From positions 1-64,000 of the forward strand of contig CAVXUA010000008.1 in the NCBI GenBank assembly GCA_963764825.1: a DNA stretch of 64,000 bases, written 5' to 3'. The notes beneath the pieces were generated by a model, which made no database searches, had not been told where the DNA came from, and saw only the letters and a list, made by a program, of their open reading frames with translations. Below are positions 19,654 through 29,280 of this stretch, piece after piece. A program made the position numbers and the translations under genes. The DNA is from JAZGGS01 sp963764825 (lineage in GTDB: Bacteria; Bacteroidota; Ignavibacteria; Ignavibacteriales; Ignavibacteriaceae). Positions within the stretch are counted from its first letter, which is position 1, and each line of letters begins with the position of its first letter.

Positions 19654-21060
19654 TCAAACAGCCCTAGTTTTTCCTCTAACCATCTGCCAAATTGTAATCA
19701 GAATAATCTGAATATCAAGTGTGAATGTCCAGTTTTCTATATACCATAGATCATACTGAATTCTTTTAGTGGTTCTTCTCCAGTTTTCTTCCTCATCTTC
19801 CACATCACCTCTTAAACCGTGTACCTGCGCCCAGCCGGTAATTCCTGGTTTCACATTATGTCTCAGCCGAATTTCATCAACCACTTTCCCATATTTTTTA
19901 TCATATGGAATTGCATGCGGCCTGGGACCTATAGTAGACATTTCACCTTTTAGAACATTTAAGAATTGAGGCAGCTCATCTAGGTTAGATTTCCTTAAAA
20001 ATTTACCGATCCGTGAAACTCTTGGGTCATCTTTAATAACAGGTTTAACCACCGAATTTTCTGATTCATCTTGAACATTCATTGTTCTGAATTTATAACA
20101 ATTGAATTTCTCGTTCTTCGTTCCAATTCTATCCTGAATAAAAAAGACGGGGCCGGGTGAGGTTAACTTTGAAAGGATAAATATGATGGGGTAAAGCCAG
20201 CTTAAAATAAAAATGATAACTGCCAGCGAAAAAACTATATCGAATGATCTTTTTAAAATTCGCTTTTGAACTTCATCAAGTGGTTCACGCCGTAGTGTTA
20301 TAATTGGGAAATCGCCAAAAGTACTTATTTGGAATCGGTTGGATATGTAATGAAAATAATCCGGAATGATGTGAGTTTTTACCGCTCTCCTGTTACATAT
20401 TTTTATTATCTCACCCAACATGCTGCTTGAATCAGCTGCAAGGGCTATCACAACTTCCTCAACTTTTTCTGACTGTAATAATTTTTCCAGGTTTTGTTTT
20501 GTTCCGTTGGCTTCACCAATCTCAATAATCGAATCTTCACCGCTGATTGATCCTACAAAATTATATCCAAAATCCGGGTTGCCACTCACCATTGATTTTA
20601 TATTCTCAGAAATATTTTCATCTCCAATTACCAGCAAATTCCTGATGTTCTTTCCCTTTTTCCTTAATGCCTTTAATCCTTTACGAAAGATTATAACTCT
20701 GAAGCAAATAGTGGCAATTAAAAAGAGTGCATAATAGATTATAAAATATCTTGTAAAAAGATCCTCTTTTGCCAGGAAGATGAAAACAATTGAAGCAACA
20801 ACCTGGGTTGCGGTACTTTTTAAAATATTTACAAATTGTATAGGAAAATTTCTTGAATAAAAATCATCATAAAAACCTATGCTGCTTGATGTAATAATCC
20901 AGAGAAGATTTGATCCGATCAAAAGGAAAAACATATAGTTTCTATCAGCCAGTATTTCCCATGATTGTGCAATTACAGCCGATGCAATGAACGCCACATT
21001 TAATAGCAGCAGATCGCTTAACAACCTGAAAATGAAAATGGATCTTTTATTTACTATCAT
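19654..21060 (-). CDS. Polyprenyl glycosylphosphotransferase (undecaprenyl-phosphate sugar transferase)
   Basis: 468 aa, intact. Four or five N-terminal membrane segments are followed by a Rossmann-like region (LLVIGDENISENIKSMVSG) and then the membrane-associated catalytic domain: KRSFDIVFSLAV, FFIQDRIGT, CYKFRTMNV, NLDELPQFLNVLKGEMS, GPRPHAIPYD and KPGITGWAQV. These are the WbaP/WcaJ-family motifs for transfer of a hexose-1-phosphate to undecaprenyl phosphate, the first step of repeat-unit assembly in the inner membrane. It overlaps the upstream glycosyltransferase by 4 bp (ATGA), so the genes are coupled. Sugar donor not determinable. Confidence 0.92.
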   Translation of the reverse strand: MIVNKRSIFIFRLLSDLLLLNVAFIASAVIAQSWEILADRNYMFFLLIGSNLLWIITSSSIGFYDDFYSRNFPIQFVNILKSTATQVVASIVFIFLAKEDLFTRYFIIYYALFLIATICFRVIIFRKGLKALRKKGKNIRNLLVIGDENISENIKSMVSGNPDFGYNFVGSISGEDSIIEIGEANGTKQNLEKLLQSEKVEEVVIALAADSSSMLGEIIKICNRRAVKTHIIPDYFHYISNRFQISTFGDFPIITLRREPLDEVQKRILKRSFDIVFSLAVIIFILSWLYPIIFILSKLTSPGPVFFIQDRIGTKNEKFNCYKFRTMNVQDESENSVVKPVIKDDPRVSRIGKFLRKSNLDELPQFLNVLKGEMSTIGPRPHAIPYDKKYGKVVDEIRLRHNVKPGITGWAQVHGLRGDVEDEEENWRRTTKRIQYDLWYIENWTFTLDIQIILITIWQMVRGKTRAV

Positions 21061-22174
21061 TCTGTTTCTTTTTTACCATGAAAAAATTGCTGAGCTTTTT
21101 CATTTACAAAGTTCTTAATATTTTCTTCAAAAACCATTCTGCTGAATTTTTCAGAATGTTTTCTTATTGTTAAAGGGTCAAGGGAATCCTTCTGCTCTTC
21201 AAATTGCATAACAGCATTTTTAATTGATTCAGAACTTTGCTCATCAAATAAAAGCCCAATTGTTCCATTAATTACTGATTCCTTTGCACCCCCTTTATTT
21301 AGTGCAATTACAGGCGTACCGCAAGCCATAGCTTCAACCAGTATAATTCCAAAATCTTCTTCCGCTGCAAAAACAAATGCTTTGGCTTTCTGCATAAATG
21401 ATTTTAAAGCTTCTCTATCCTGATATCCTACTATCTGAATATTAGATTCAGCATTTGATTTTAATTTATCTTTTTCAGGTCCGCTTCCAATTACCACAAG
21501 GTTCTTATCGGGCATTTTGTTAAAAGCTTCTACAACAAGATCAAGTTTTTTATAAGGAACCATCCTGGATGCTGTTAAATAGTAATCTTCCTTTTGATTT
21601 CCAACTTCAAACTTATCTGTATCAACCGGAGGATAAATAACATCAGCATTTCTTTTATAAATTCTTTTTATTTTCTCAGCAATGTGATGAGAATTTGCAA
21701 TAAAATAATCTACGTTTGCCGCAGATTTTAAATCCCACTTCCGTAGGTACTCCATAAACAATTTTGCAACTACCCCTTTAAAACCGTGCAGATAATTTTC
21801 TGCCTGGTCCCATGCATATCTCATCGGCGAGTGGCAATATGTAATGTGCAGCTGATTTTCTTTTTTCTTAAAACCTTTTGCAACAGCGTGTGAACTTGAA
21901 ACAATAATATCATAACCAGAAAGATCTAACCTTTCTATTGCTGATGGAAAAAGCGGCAGGTAGTTTCTGTGTTTGTTTTTAGCGACGGGCAGCTTTTGTA
22001 TAAAAGATGTTTTAGCTTTTCTTCCTTTAAAATTAACTTTCTTTGTTCATCATTAAGAAAATCAACCAGGGCAAAAACATCAGCTTCGGGCCAAATATTT
22101 GTAAACGATTCAACCACCCTTTCGGAGCCAGCATAGTTAACAAGCCATTCGTGTACAATTGCTGTTCTAAACAT
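21057..22174 (-). CDS. Glycosyltransferase family 4, frameshifted
   Basis: Starts MFRTAIVHEWLVNYAGSERV, the N-terminal donor/acceptor pattern of GT4 enzymes. Near 22016 a missing A in an A-run shifts the frame; the other frame continues KTSFIQKLPVAKNKHRNYLP through ITYCHSPMRYAWD. The C-terminal domain has the GT4 donor site (AAEEDFGIILVEAMACGTPV, the EX7E motif). About 373 aa. In an operon with the polyprenyl phosphotransferase downstream and another GT4 9 bp upstream. Confidence 0.85.
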
Positions 22175-22183
22175 TAAAGAATA

Positions 22184-23347
22184 TTATTTTTCTTGTAGAA
22201 TTGAATTAAACAGATTTTCATAATTCATGTTAAATTTTTCAATGGAAAATTTCTTTATCACAGTTTCTCTCGCATTTTTCCTGATGCTACGTAATTCATC
22301 GCTGTTAAAATTATCTACACAGTAATTTACGCTTTTGGTTAGTTGTTCTACATTGTTTTTCGTAACTAGAAAACCACTCTTCTTATCCTCAATTAATTCG
22401 GGTATTCCACCAGCATTAGCTCCAATAACTATTTTAGAATAAGACATTGCTTCCAATATATTATATCCTAATGATTCTTCCACTGTTGAAAAATTTATAA
22501 GAATATCAATTGAATTGTAGATCTCATCAATAGAATCTTTATGTCCGTGAAAAACAACCTTGTTTTCTAATTTCTTATCCTTAATCAAAGATTGAATCTC
22601 ATCATAGTAACTATGCGAATCATCAAGGTTAAGTTTTGCACCAAAGATATGCATGAAGACATTTTTATTTTCGATTAAAGCAGGTGTAATTGCCTGAAGG
22701 ATCACATCCAAACCTTTAGTACGAATTATACTTCCTACAAAACCAAGATTTATTGTTTCGTTTTTGATCTCTAAATAATCTTTTCCTGGTAGTTCAATTC
22801 CGTTATGAATTACTTTAATTTTATCATCATCAGATACTTGTAAAATTTCTTTCGTACGGTTGCCAACAGCGTTAGAAACACAAACCAACTCGTACACTCT
22901 TTTGCTCATGAAGGCAAGCACTTTTGCATCGAGGGAGTTTTTATCATATAATAAATGCTGTACAATAATCATTTTCCGTTTAGTAAGCTTTGCTGCAAAG
23001 TATGAATAAAGCGCTGTGAAATTACCATTTGCAACAATAATGTTAGGTTTACTTTTGAGGATTTCTCTAATGAGTCTAATGGAGGAGAATTTAATATTAA
23101 AGAGTATTTGCAATTTATCTTTTAAGTTCCATTGATTGGATTTGCGAAATATTTTTCGCAGACTGTTAATTTTAATTAGTGTAATATTGGCATCATTAAA
23201 TTTATCATACGCTTTACCCGCAGGTGAGGCAATACTGAAATCGAAATCTTTATTTCCCTTAACCAGATTCAGCAAGAACAATTCTCCTCCGCCCCAGCTT
23301 TCCATAGCAGAGACACACAGTATCTTATGTTTGCTTAATTGATTCAC
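22184..23347 (-). CDS. Glycosyltransferase family 4
   Basis: 387 aa, intact. Begins KILCVSAMESWGGGELFLLN (the glycine-rich N-terminal loop) and carries NLGFVGSIIRTKGLDVIL and STVEESLGYNILEAMSYSKI (donor-site EX7E). GT4 enzymes use an activated sugar with retention of configuration. First gene of the minus-strand half of the polysaccharide locus; the 104 bp up to the divergent GT2 gene should carry both promoters. Confidence 0.9.
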   Translation of the reverse strand: MNQLSKHKILCVSAMESWGGGELFLLNLVKGNKDFDFSIASPAGKAYDKFNDANITLIKINSLRKIFRKSNQWNLKDKLQILFNIKFSSIRLIREILKSKPNIIVANGNFTALYSYFAAKLTKRKMIIVQHLLYDKNSLDAKVLAFMSKRVYELVCVSNAVGNRTKEILQVSDDDKIKVIHNGIELPGKDYLEIKNETINLGFVGSIIRTKGLDVILQAITPALIENKNVFMHIFGAKLNLDDSHSYYDEIQSLIKDKKLENKVVFHGHKDSIDEIYNSIDILINFSTVEESLGYNILEAMSYSKIVIGANAGGIPELIEDKKSGFLVTKNNVEQLTKSVNYCVDNFNSDELRSIRKNARETVIKKFSIEKFNMNYENLFNSILQEK

Positions 23348-23451
23348 AAAATGATGCTAAATAATCTTATTAGTTTATTATTTTTTATCTTACAATATCT
23401 TATAATATAATCTTTATTACAATCTGTACTAGGATTTATAGCGACTTCCAG

Positions 23452-24261
23452 ATGATAATTTCTATAATAACACCAACTTATAATTCCGGAAAAACAATTG
23501 AGCAAAATGTCCGATCAATACTTAATCAGAACTACGATAATTTTGAGCAGGTAGTAGTTGATAATTTAAGTGATGATGACACGCTGAAAAAAATAGATCA
23601 GTTATATAAAAAAACTGGTAATATTGATAGAATGAGAATTCTAAGTGAAAAAGATAATGGTATAGCCGAAGCATTTAATAAAGGAATAAAAACAGCTGGT
23701 GGTGAAATTGTTGGAATATTGAACGGAGACGATCAATATTATGATGAATATGCATTGGAAAAAGTCGCGAATTGTTTTAAAGATAAAAATATATTATTTG
23801 CACACGGTAATATTTATTTTGATGATCCGATTTATGGTTCGAATATTAGAAAACCGCTTTTGTGTCCTATCACGAAAGCTATGCCGTATAACCATCCAAC
23901 AATGTTTTTTCGAAAAGAAGTGTATGCACAGAACGGTTACTTCGATATAGGCTATAAATACGCTATGGATTTTGAACTAATTTGTCGTCTTAATAAATCA
24001 ATAATTGATTTTAACAGCAAAGGATTTTATTTAGATGGTGAGCCGCTTGTAATAATGGCTGCGGGTGGAGCTTCCTGGAAAAATGAATTAGACTCTATTG
24101 AAGAAACAAAAAGGGCGTTGAAGAAACATAACTATTGGAATTGTGTTGCGAAGAAAAATTATTCGTTAAGGAAGCTGCGTACAAAAATAAAATACGGGTT
24201 ATCAATTATTAAAATGGAAAAATTTGTTGCACGGTGGCGCAAACGAAAATGGAAAAATTAA
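23452..24261 (+). CDS. Glycosyltransferase family 2
   Basis: 269 aa, intact. MIISIITPTYNSGKTIEQNV opens the GT-A fold. VVDNLSDDDTL and the metal-binding GILNGDDQYY (D-x-D equivalent) follow, then MPYNHPTMFFRK. This pattern is close to WcaA-type inverting glycosyltransferases of surface polysaccharide clusters. First gene of the plus-strand half, with the kinase-methyltransferase gene directly after it. Confidence 0.9.
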   Translation: MIISIITPTYNSGKTIEQNVRSILNQNYDNFEQVVVDNLSDDDTLKKIDQLYKKTGNIDRMRILSEKDNGIAEAFNKGIKTAGGEIVGILNGDDQYYDEYALEKVANCFKDKNILFAHGNIYFDDPIYGSNIRKPLLCPITKAMPYNHPTMFFRKEVYAQNGYFDIGYKYAMDFELICRLNKSIIDFNSKGFYLDGEPLVIMAAGGASWKNELDSIEETKRALKKHNYWNCVAKKNYSLRKLRTKIKYGLSIIKMEKFVARWRKRKWKN

Positions 24262-24271
24262 TTCGCTAAAA

Positions 24272-25537
24272 ATGATGATAGGTTATAACCAAATATGTGA
24301 GAGATTTCCTGATATTGATGATATCATATTCATTTCTGAGAGTGAAGCGGATCCTTCGAGGAAAACTTTTCTTCTGAATGATGTTATAATTAAATCACGA
24401 AAACTCGATGAAGACAGAAGTGCTCACTTACGCCATAATGATCTTAAAAATGAATACGAAATACTTAAATTAAGTGATGCAGTGAAAAGTATTCCCAAAG
24501 CGCTTTATTACCATAAGAACGAATTATACGAGTTTCTTTTTCTAAGTTATTTGCCTGGTGTACAACTTCGTAATTTGCAGCTTTCCTTTTTTCAGACTGT
24601 TAAGGTTACGATTCAGGTATTGAAAATATTGGTTAGATTATCCGGTAAAAGAATTTGTCATAATGATGTTACACCCCATAACGTTCTTCTAACGGATAAA
24701 AATAATGTTTCATTAGTTGATTTTGATCAGGCAGTAAGAACAACATTCGTTAAGGCATTTGCCGGAAACATTTTAGGAATTAAAAGCGGAGAATCGAAAG
24801 TGAGTTACGGGCTTAATACTATATTCAAAGATTATTTAAGGAAACATTTTCCCAATTTCCTTTATTCTATAAAGAGATTTCTGGGTAGAAATCCCGAATT
24901 CGAAAAACATGAATTACCCCCTATTAATGGTGATGCAGATTCAAAGCTAATTAAATTACTAGATGCATGGAAACTTGCACAAAAATCAAATGCTAGTGCA
25001 CCTGCATTACCATTAGCATATTATGCAATTGAATTTCATGGAACTCACTTCCCGGGAGAAAGACCATGGAATGATAGATGGAACAGGTTAAAAAATGTAT
25101 CCGATTATTCAGGAAAAACTATATTAGAACTTGGATGCAATATGGGATTACTTTCAATTCATCTATTAAAGGAATCAGGCGCAGCAAAATGTATAGGGAT
25201 TGATCAAGATAAAAAAATATTAGAATCCGCAAAATTAATTAGTGAAGTATTTGAAGTAGATCCACTCTTTAAACAAATAAATTTTGATTCTGCCAAAGAT
25301 TGGGAAAGTGATTTTTTATCAGAAAACATCGATATTGTTTTTGCACTGAATGTGCTTAATTGGGTAAATGATAAGGACAGGTTATTAAGTTTCCTATCTA
25401 ACTTTTCGGAAATAATTTTTGAAGGACATGATTCCACTGAAGTTGAACGAAAACGTTTTGAGCAAATTGGATTTACTACAATTGAAGAGATCGGTTACAG
25501 TGAAAGAGAAAGGATAATTCTGAGATGCAGGAAGTGA
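24272..25537 (+). CDS. Kinase-methyltransferase fusion protein in polysaccharide locus
   Basis: About 421 aa from the ATG at 24272 (the frame is also open back to a TTG at 24224). Residues ~1-230 are a protein-kinase-like fold with ICHNDVTPHNVLL (catalytic loop HxD equivalent) and SLVDFDQA (DFG equivalent). Residues ~255-420 are a SAM-dependent methyltransferase with TILELGCNMGLLS and CIGIDQD. The combination recalls WbdD of E. coli O9/O9a, which phosphorylates and methylates the O-antigen end to stop chain growth, but there the methyltransferase comes first. Flanked by a GT2 gene and the flippase gene, it could terminate or modify the glycan made here. That role is inference. Confidence 0.8.
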   Translation: MMIGYNQICERFPDIDDIIFISESEADPSRKTFLLNDVIIKSRKLDEDRSAHLRHNDLKNEYEILKLSDAVKSIPKALYYHKNELYEFLFLSYLPGVQLRNLQLSFFQTVKVTIQVLKILVRLSGKRICHNDVTPHNVLLTDKNNVSLVDFDQAVRTTFVKAFAGNILGIKSGESKVSYGLNTIFKDYLRKHFPNFLYSIKRFLGRNPEFEKHELPPINGDADSKLIKLLDAWKLAQKSNASAPALPLAYYAIEFHGTHFPGERPWNDRWNRLKNVSDYSGKTILELGCNMGLLSIHLLKESGAAKCIGIDQDKKILESAKLISEVFEVDPLFKQINFDSAKDWESDFLSENIDIVFALNVLNWVNDKDRLLSFLSNFSEIIFEGHDSTEVERKRFEQIGFTTIEEIGYSERERIILRCRK

Positions 25538-25541
25538 ATAA

Positions 25542-27092
25542 ATGAGTGGTAGCGATGAGGAAAAAAGAAGATCGAGCCAGGTTAAACGTGATCTAAAGTT
25601 ATCAGTTTTAACCGGTCCGCTAACTTTTATTGTTCCCATTCTTTCTTACCTGTTTTTATACCCGATTATTCTTTCCCGATCAAGTCTTGAAGTTTTAGGT
25701 ATCTGGTCGTTGTATGTAACCACAGCATCATTCTTTACAGTCGCAGATATTGGATTCAGCCAGCATTTAATACGCGAGGCCGGAGCTGACCGCGAAAAAG
25801 AAATTCTTATAAAATTAAAAAAAGAGTTGCTTTCAGCAAAGAGATTTTATTTGCTGCTTGGCTTATTGGGGATAGCGATTGTTTTAATATTAAAAAATTC
25901 TTTGTTCAGTTCTACGGAGAATGTTTATTCATCATCTGGATTATTTTACTCTGCATTAGTGCTTGTTGTTGGTACAACACTACAATTATTATCTTCACTT
26001 GATGCAGCAATACTATCAGCCCGTGCAGATAATTATTTTGTAAAGTTAGTAAGAAGTGTTTCACCAGTTTTCACCTACGGCGTTGCAATAATTGGTGCAC
26101 TCTATTATTCACCAATCGAGGGATTTGCTGCTGGTTTTCTTTTAGCAAATTTCTTCCTTCTAATTGTTTATCATTTTAGAATTAAAAATAAACATATTGC
26201 TTGGTGCAGAATAAATATTACTTTAACTCTTAAAGAAACTATTGCAAGTTTAAAGGAACTTTTTAGACAAGGTTGGCAATTATACAGTGTATCACTTGGA
26301 ATGATTTTACGGCAGCCGGTTATACGGTATGTAATTGCTATTATTATGGGGCTTCCGGCGGTTGGTATTTTTGATATTGCAATGAGGGTTACCACAACTT
26401 CCAGGGATGTGATAACTTCCGGGTTTGCCTCACTTTACCCTTCATTTTCTTATTTCTACAGGAATAAAGAACAGGGTAAGTTAATTGAGATAATTACAAT
26501 TTCCCTGATGCTTCTAATTCCTGTTGGTGCTGTTTCCCTTGTTATTTTGGTTTTCTTTCCGGAGCTCATTTACAGTGTGTGGCTTGGAGATTTTCCTGGT
26601 GGGATTATTTCAGCTACAATTATCTTAGCAGTCTGGCAGTTTATCACAATTCTGAATGTCCCATTCTGGTATTTGCTTCAGGCATCTCACCATGAAAAAA
26701 TTGCAGCTATTGCTATCTGGGCACATACAATTTCAGTTTTAATTCTTATTCCATTGGTATTTGCAGGAATTAATATTTCTCTAGATCAACTGCTTATTTA
26801 CTGGACGATAACTGCTCTGCTAACACAGTTTCTAATCTACTTTTTTGTAGAATCTAAGCTTTCCATGTTCTGGATTATATTCAAAAACAGACGGCTCATA
26901 TTAGTTTTTGCTGCCAGCATTTTATTATTTGTTGCAATTCTTCTTAGCGGTTTAGTGATATCATTTAAAGTTGCTGAGCTATTGATTCCAGCACTGATTA
27001 TTACCGCTTTGTTCATACTTTCACTTTTACCTTTTTACATTCCCATTCTTAAGAAAAGTTTTTCATTCAAGAATATAAATTCTAATGAATAA
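25542..27092 (+). CDS. Wzx-type polysaccharide flippase (MATE/MOP superfamily)
   Basis: 516 aa, intact, with about 12 to 14 hydrophobic segments and only short loops. LTGPLTFIVPILSYLFLYPI opens the first membrane helix pair, and VADIGFSQHLIREAGADREK is the family-typical loop. It should flip the undecaprenyl-linked repeat unit across the inner membrane. It starts 4 bp after the kinase-methyltransferase gene, so the pair is co-translated. No Wzy polymerase was recognised within the locus. Confidence 0.85.
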   Translation: MSGSDEEKRRSSQVKRDLKLSVLTGPLTFIVPILSYLFLYPIILSRSSLEVLGIWSLYVTTASFFTVADIGFSQHLIREAGADREKEILIKLKKELLSAKRFYLLLGLLGIAIVLILKNSLFSSTENVYSSSGLFYSALVLVVGTTLQLLSSLDAAILSARADNYFVKLVRSVSPVFTYGVAIIGALYYSPIEGFAAGFLLANFFLLIVYHFRIKNKHIAWCRINITLTLKETIASLKELFRQGWQLYSVSLGMILRQPVIRYVIAIIMGLPAVGIFDIAMRVTTTSRDVITSGFASLYPSFSYFYRNKEQGKLIEIITISLMLLIPVGAVSLVILVFFPELIYSVWLGDFPGGIISATIILAVWQFITILNVPFWYLLQASHHEKIAAIAIWAHTISVLILIPLVFAGINISLDQLLIYWTITALLTQFLIYFFVESKLSMFWIIFKNRRLILVFAASILLFVAILLSGLVISFKVAELLIPALIITALFILSLLPFYIPILKKSFSFKNINSNE

Positions 27093-27154
27093 TCTATTTG
27101 CGATTATCTTATCCCAAGCTTATATATTCATCAGAAAATTTCAGCAAATTGTTG

Positions 27155-27162
27155 TAAATTTG
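27155..27162 (+). promoter_or_regulatory. Possible -7 promoter element (TAAATTTG)
   Basis: Matches the Bacteroidetes TANNTTTG -7 box, 31 bp before the DUF1844 start. No matching -33 TTTG was seen, so support is weak. Confidence 0.3.
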
Positions 27163-27193
27163 TGTAATTAAGTTAAAAAATAAGAGGAAAAAA

Positions 27194-27565
27194 ATGTCTG
27201 AAGATAATCATCCAATACTTTTTATGCAGTTAGTAATGCAAAACCAGCAGATTGCAATGATGGCAATGGGAAAGCTTAAAAATCCTGTTACTGATAAAAT
27301 TGATAGAAATCTTGAGTATGCCAAAGTTTCAATCGATACGCTGGATATGCTGCAGGCAAGAACAAAAGGTAACCTTACCGAGTACGAGGAAAAGTTTTTA
27401 TCCGAAGCTTTAAAAGACTTAAAGCTAAATTATGTCGATGAGGTTGAAAAGGATAAAGCCGGTTCAACCAGCGAAGAACCTAAGGAAGAAAAGAAAACTA
27501 CTGACGAAAATCCTCCTGAAGAAAATAGCGCAAATAGTTGTTGTTTAACTTTAATGACAAATTAA
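27194..27565 (+). CDS. DUF1844 protein
   Basis: 123 aa. MQLVMQNQQIAMMAMGK, followed by NPVTDKIDRNLEYAKVSIDT and MLQARTKGNLTEYEEKFL, is the conserved core of DUF1844 (small alpha-helical proteins of unknown function). The last third is a low-complexity acidic and lysine-rich tail ending ANSCCLTLMTN; the odd end may be a frameshifted form of a shorter natural tail. It ends one base before nadK, so the two are co-transcribed. Confidence 0.75.
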   Translation: MSEDNHPILFMQLVMQNQQIAMMAMGKLKNPVTDKIDRNLEYAKVSIDTLDMLQARTKGNLTEYEEKFLSEALKDLKLNYVDEVEKDKAGSTSEEPKEEKKTTDENPPEENSANSCCLTLMTN

Positions 27566-27566
27566 T

Positions 27567-28467
27567 ATGCTGATAGGAATAATAGCTAATATTACCAAGG
27601 AGAACGTTTTTGAAGTTGTATCTTCATTTATCCGGAAGCTTAAAGCTAATGGGCTGGATTACATTCTTACCCGCGCGCTTGCAGAAGAAAAGGATAAGCT
27701 TAAAATCGAATTAGATGAAGATTTGCCTGCTGACGATAGTGAAATTTACGAGAAGAGTGATATTATAATTTCAATTGGGGGCGATGGAACAATGCTCTCA
27801 ACAGCTTTTCATGCTCACTTTTATGATAAGCCGGTTCTTGGTATAAATTTAGGCAAGCTGGGTTTTTTAGTTGAAACAGATATTAAAAACATCGATAAAG
27901 TTATTGAACTAATTAAGAATAAGGATTATACAGTTGAAGAGCGAATGGTAATTGAAGGATGTGTGCGATTTTCCTTCCAGCGAAAAACTGTATGCGGTAA
28001 ATGATATTGTAATTGAAAAAGGCGGCTGGTCTAAAATGATTGAGCTTACTGCCTGGGTTGATGGTGAATATGTTACAACTTTTTCTGCCGATGGATTAAT
28101 TGTTGCAACGCCAGCCGGTTCAACAGGTTACTCACTTTCAACGGGTGGACCAATTGTAACCCCTACTGCCAGGGCAATTACCCTTTCTCCTATTTCACCG
28201 CACAGCTTAACTGTAAGACCATTGGTGCTTTCAAGCGACCAGGAGATAGTTATAAAAGCAGATTCACTTTTTAAAGAAGTTCAAATAAACTGCGATGGGC
28301 AGAGGGTTTTTTCCTTTCCGCCGCCAATTGAAGTAAAGATAAGAAAGAGCAAACGCCCGCTCAAAATAATTCAAACCTCCTTAACCACTTATTTTGATAC
28401 TTTAAGAAATAAACTCTTGTGGGGCGTTGATGCAAGACATGATAATATAAACAACAGTGAAGAATAA
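27567..28467 (+). CDS. nadK: NAD kinase, frameshifted
   Basis: NAD kinase phosphorylates NAD to NADP in the cytoplasm. IIISIGGDGTMLSTAF holds the GGDG motif, followed by NLGKLGFLVE. After a net +1 shift near 27957 come YAVNDIVIEKGG, ADGLIVATPAGSTGYSLSTG and the C-terminal strand KIIQTSLTTYFDTLRNKL. The full length is about 299 aa, normal for the family. It is coupled to the thioredoxin-like gene that follows (TAATG overlap). Only the single indel argues against an intact enzyme, and this is probably a sequence error. Confidence 0.92.
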
Positions 28468-28976
28468 TGAAACATCTAATTTATCCTGATCCTCGTATTT
28501 ATTTTTTCTTTAATAAGCTTTGCGCAGGATTATAACACAATTATAATTGATGATGAATCTGAGAAGCCAATGCTTATTGGTTATTGTACAAGAGAAGCAT
28601 TTAATGATACAAGTTTTTCTGAATGGTGGAACGAAGAATATGATATGTATGAAGTTGATGTTGAAACTGCTGAAGAGATAAAAGATAATTTGGAAGATGT
28701 TGAAATAAAACTTGTTATGGGAACCTGGTGCAGCGACAGCAGGAGGGAAGTGCCAAGGTTTTATAAAATATTGATGAAATTGAATATCCTTCTGAAAATG
28801 TAAACTTGATAAACGTGAACAGAGAAAAAGTTGGGCTGGCAGATGAAGTTGATGGAATGGAAATACATTTTGTTCCCACATTTATTTTTTACAGGAATGA
28901 TGAAGAAATTGGCAGAATAGTTGAAATGCCTTACGAAAGCTTAGAAAAGGATATGCTGGAAATAGTGCTAAAATAA
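28467..28976 (+). CDS. Exported thioredoxin-fold protein, frameshifted
   Basis: The ATG overlaps the nadK stop. After a shift near 28485 the second frame supplies the signal peptide (LILVFIFSLISFAQDY), and the mature part contains VMGTWCSDSRREVPRFYKIL. This is a thioredoxin-like active-site strand with one Cys (W-C-S-D-S) in place of CxxC. After a further shift near 28773, EIEYPSENVNLINVNREK and VPTFIFYRNDEEIG (cis-Pro loop) complete the fold. About 169 aa. Members of this type, with W-C-x-D-S, may be non-redox or use another partner. Confidence 0.7.
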
Positions 28977-28984
28977 TTTAAACT

Positions 28985-29131
28985 CCTATTCGTAAAGTTC
29001 CGAAAGCCACTCCAAAGCTTTGAACCCCTATTCGTAAAGTTCCGAAAGCCACTCCAAAGCTTTAAACCCCTATTCGTAAAGTTCCGAAAGCCACTCCAAA
29101 GCTTTAAACCCCTATTCGTAAAGTTCCGAAA
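28985..29131. repeat. 42-bp tandem repeat, three full copies and a partial fourth
   Basis: The unit (CTATTCGTAAAGTTCCGAAA, then GCCACTCCAAAGCTTT and a short spacer) starts at 28986, 29028, 29070 and 29112, exactly 42 bp apart and nearly identical between copies. It contains TTCG...CGAA and AAAGCTTT inverted sequences. It starts a few bases after the thioredoxin-like stop codon. The minus strand can be read through as a repeating 14-residue peptide (FRNFTNRGLKLWSG), but no ribosome site supports translation. Confidence 0.9.
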
Positions 29132-29280
29132 ACCTCCCAAATGGTTTTTTAGTCTTATTTCCAGATATGGAAATGAAAAATTACTGCGGTTCACCTTTCA
29201 GCTTGGCGCATTTATATTGAATATATTGTCATTATCTTCTCATTTCCTTACATTTATTAAAACAATATTTGTGCAGCTTA

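Noticed and set aside
24224..24271. TTG at 24224 as the start of the kinase-methyltransferase gene
   Set aside because: It would overlap the GT2 gene by 38 bp and the first 16 residues do not look like part of the kinase fold; the ATG pair at 24272/24275 is preferred.
28985..29131. Short CRISPR array
   Set aside because: Units are contiguous 42-bp tandem copies without unique spacers.
28931..29194. 87-codon minus-strand frame made of FRNFTNRGLKLWSG repeats
   Set aside because: It only mirrors the 42-bp tandem repeat (unit a multiple of three), overlaps the thioredoxin-like gene and has no ribosome site.
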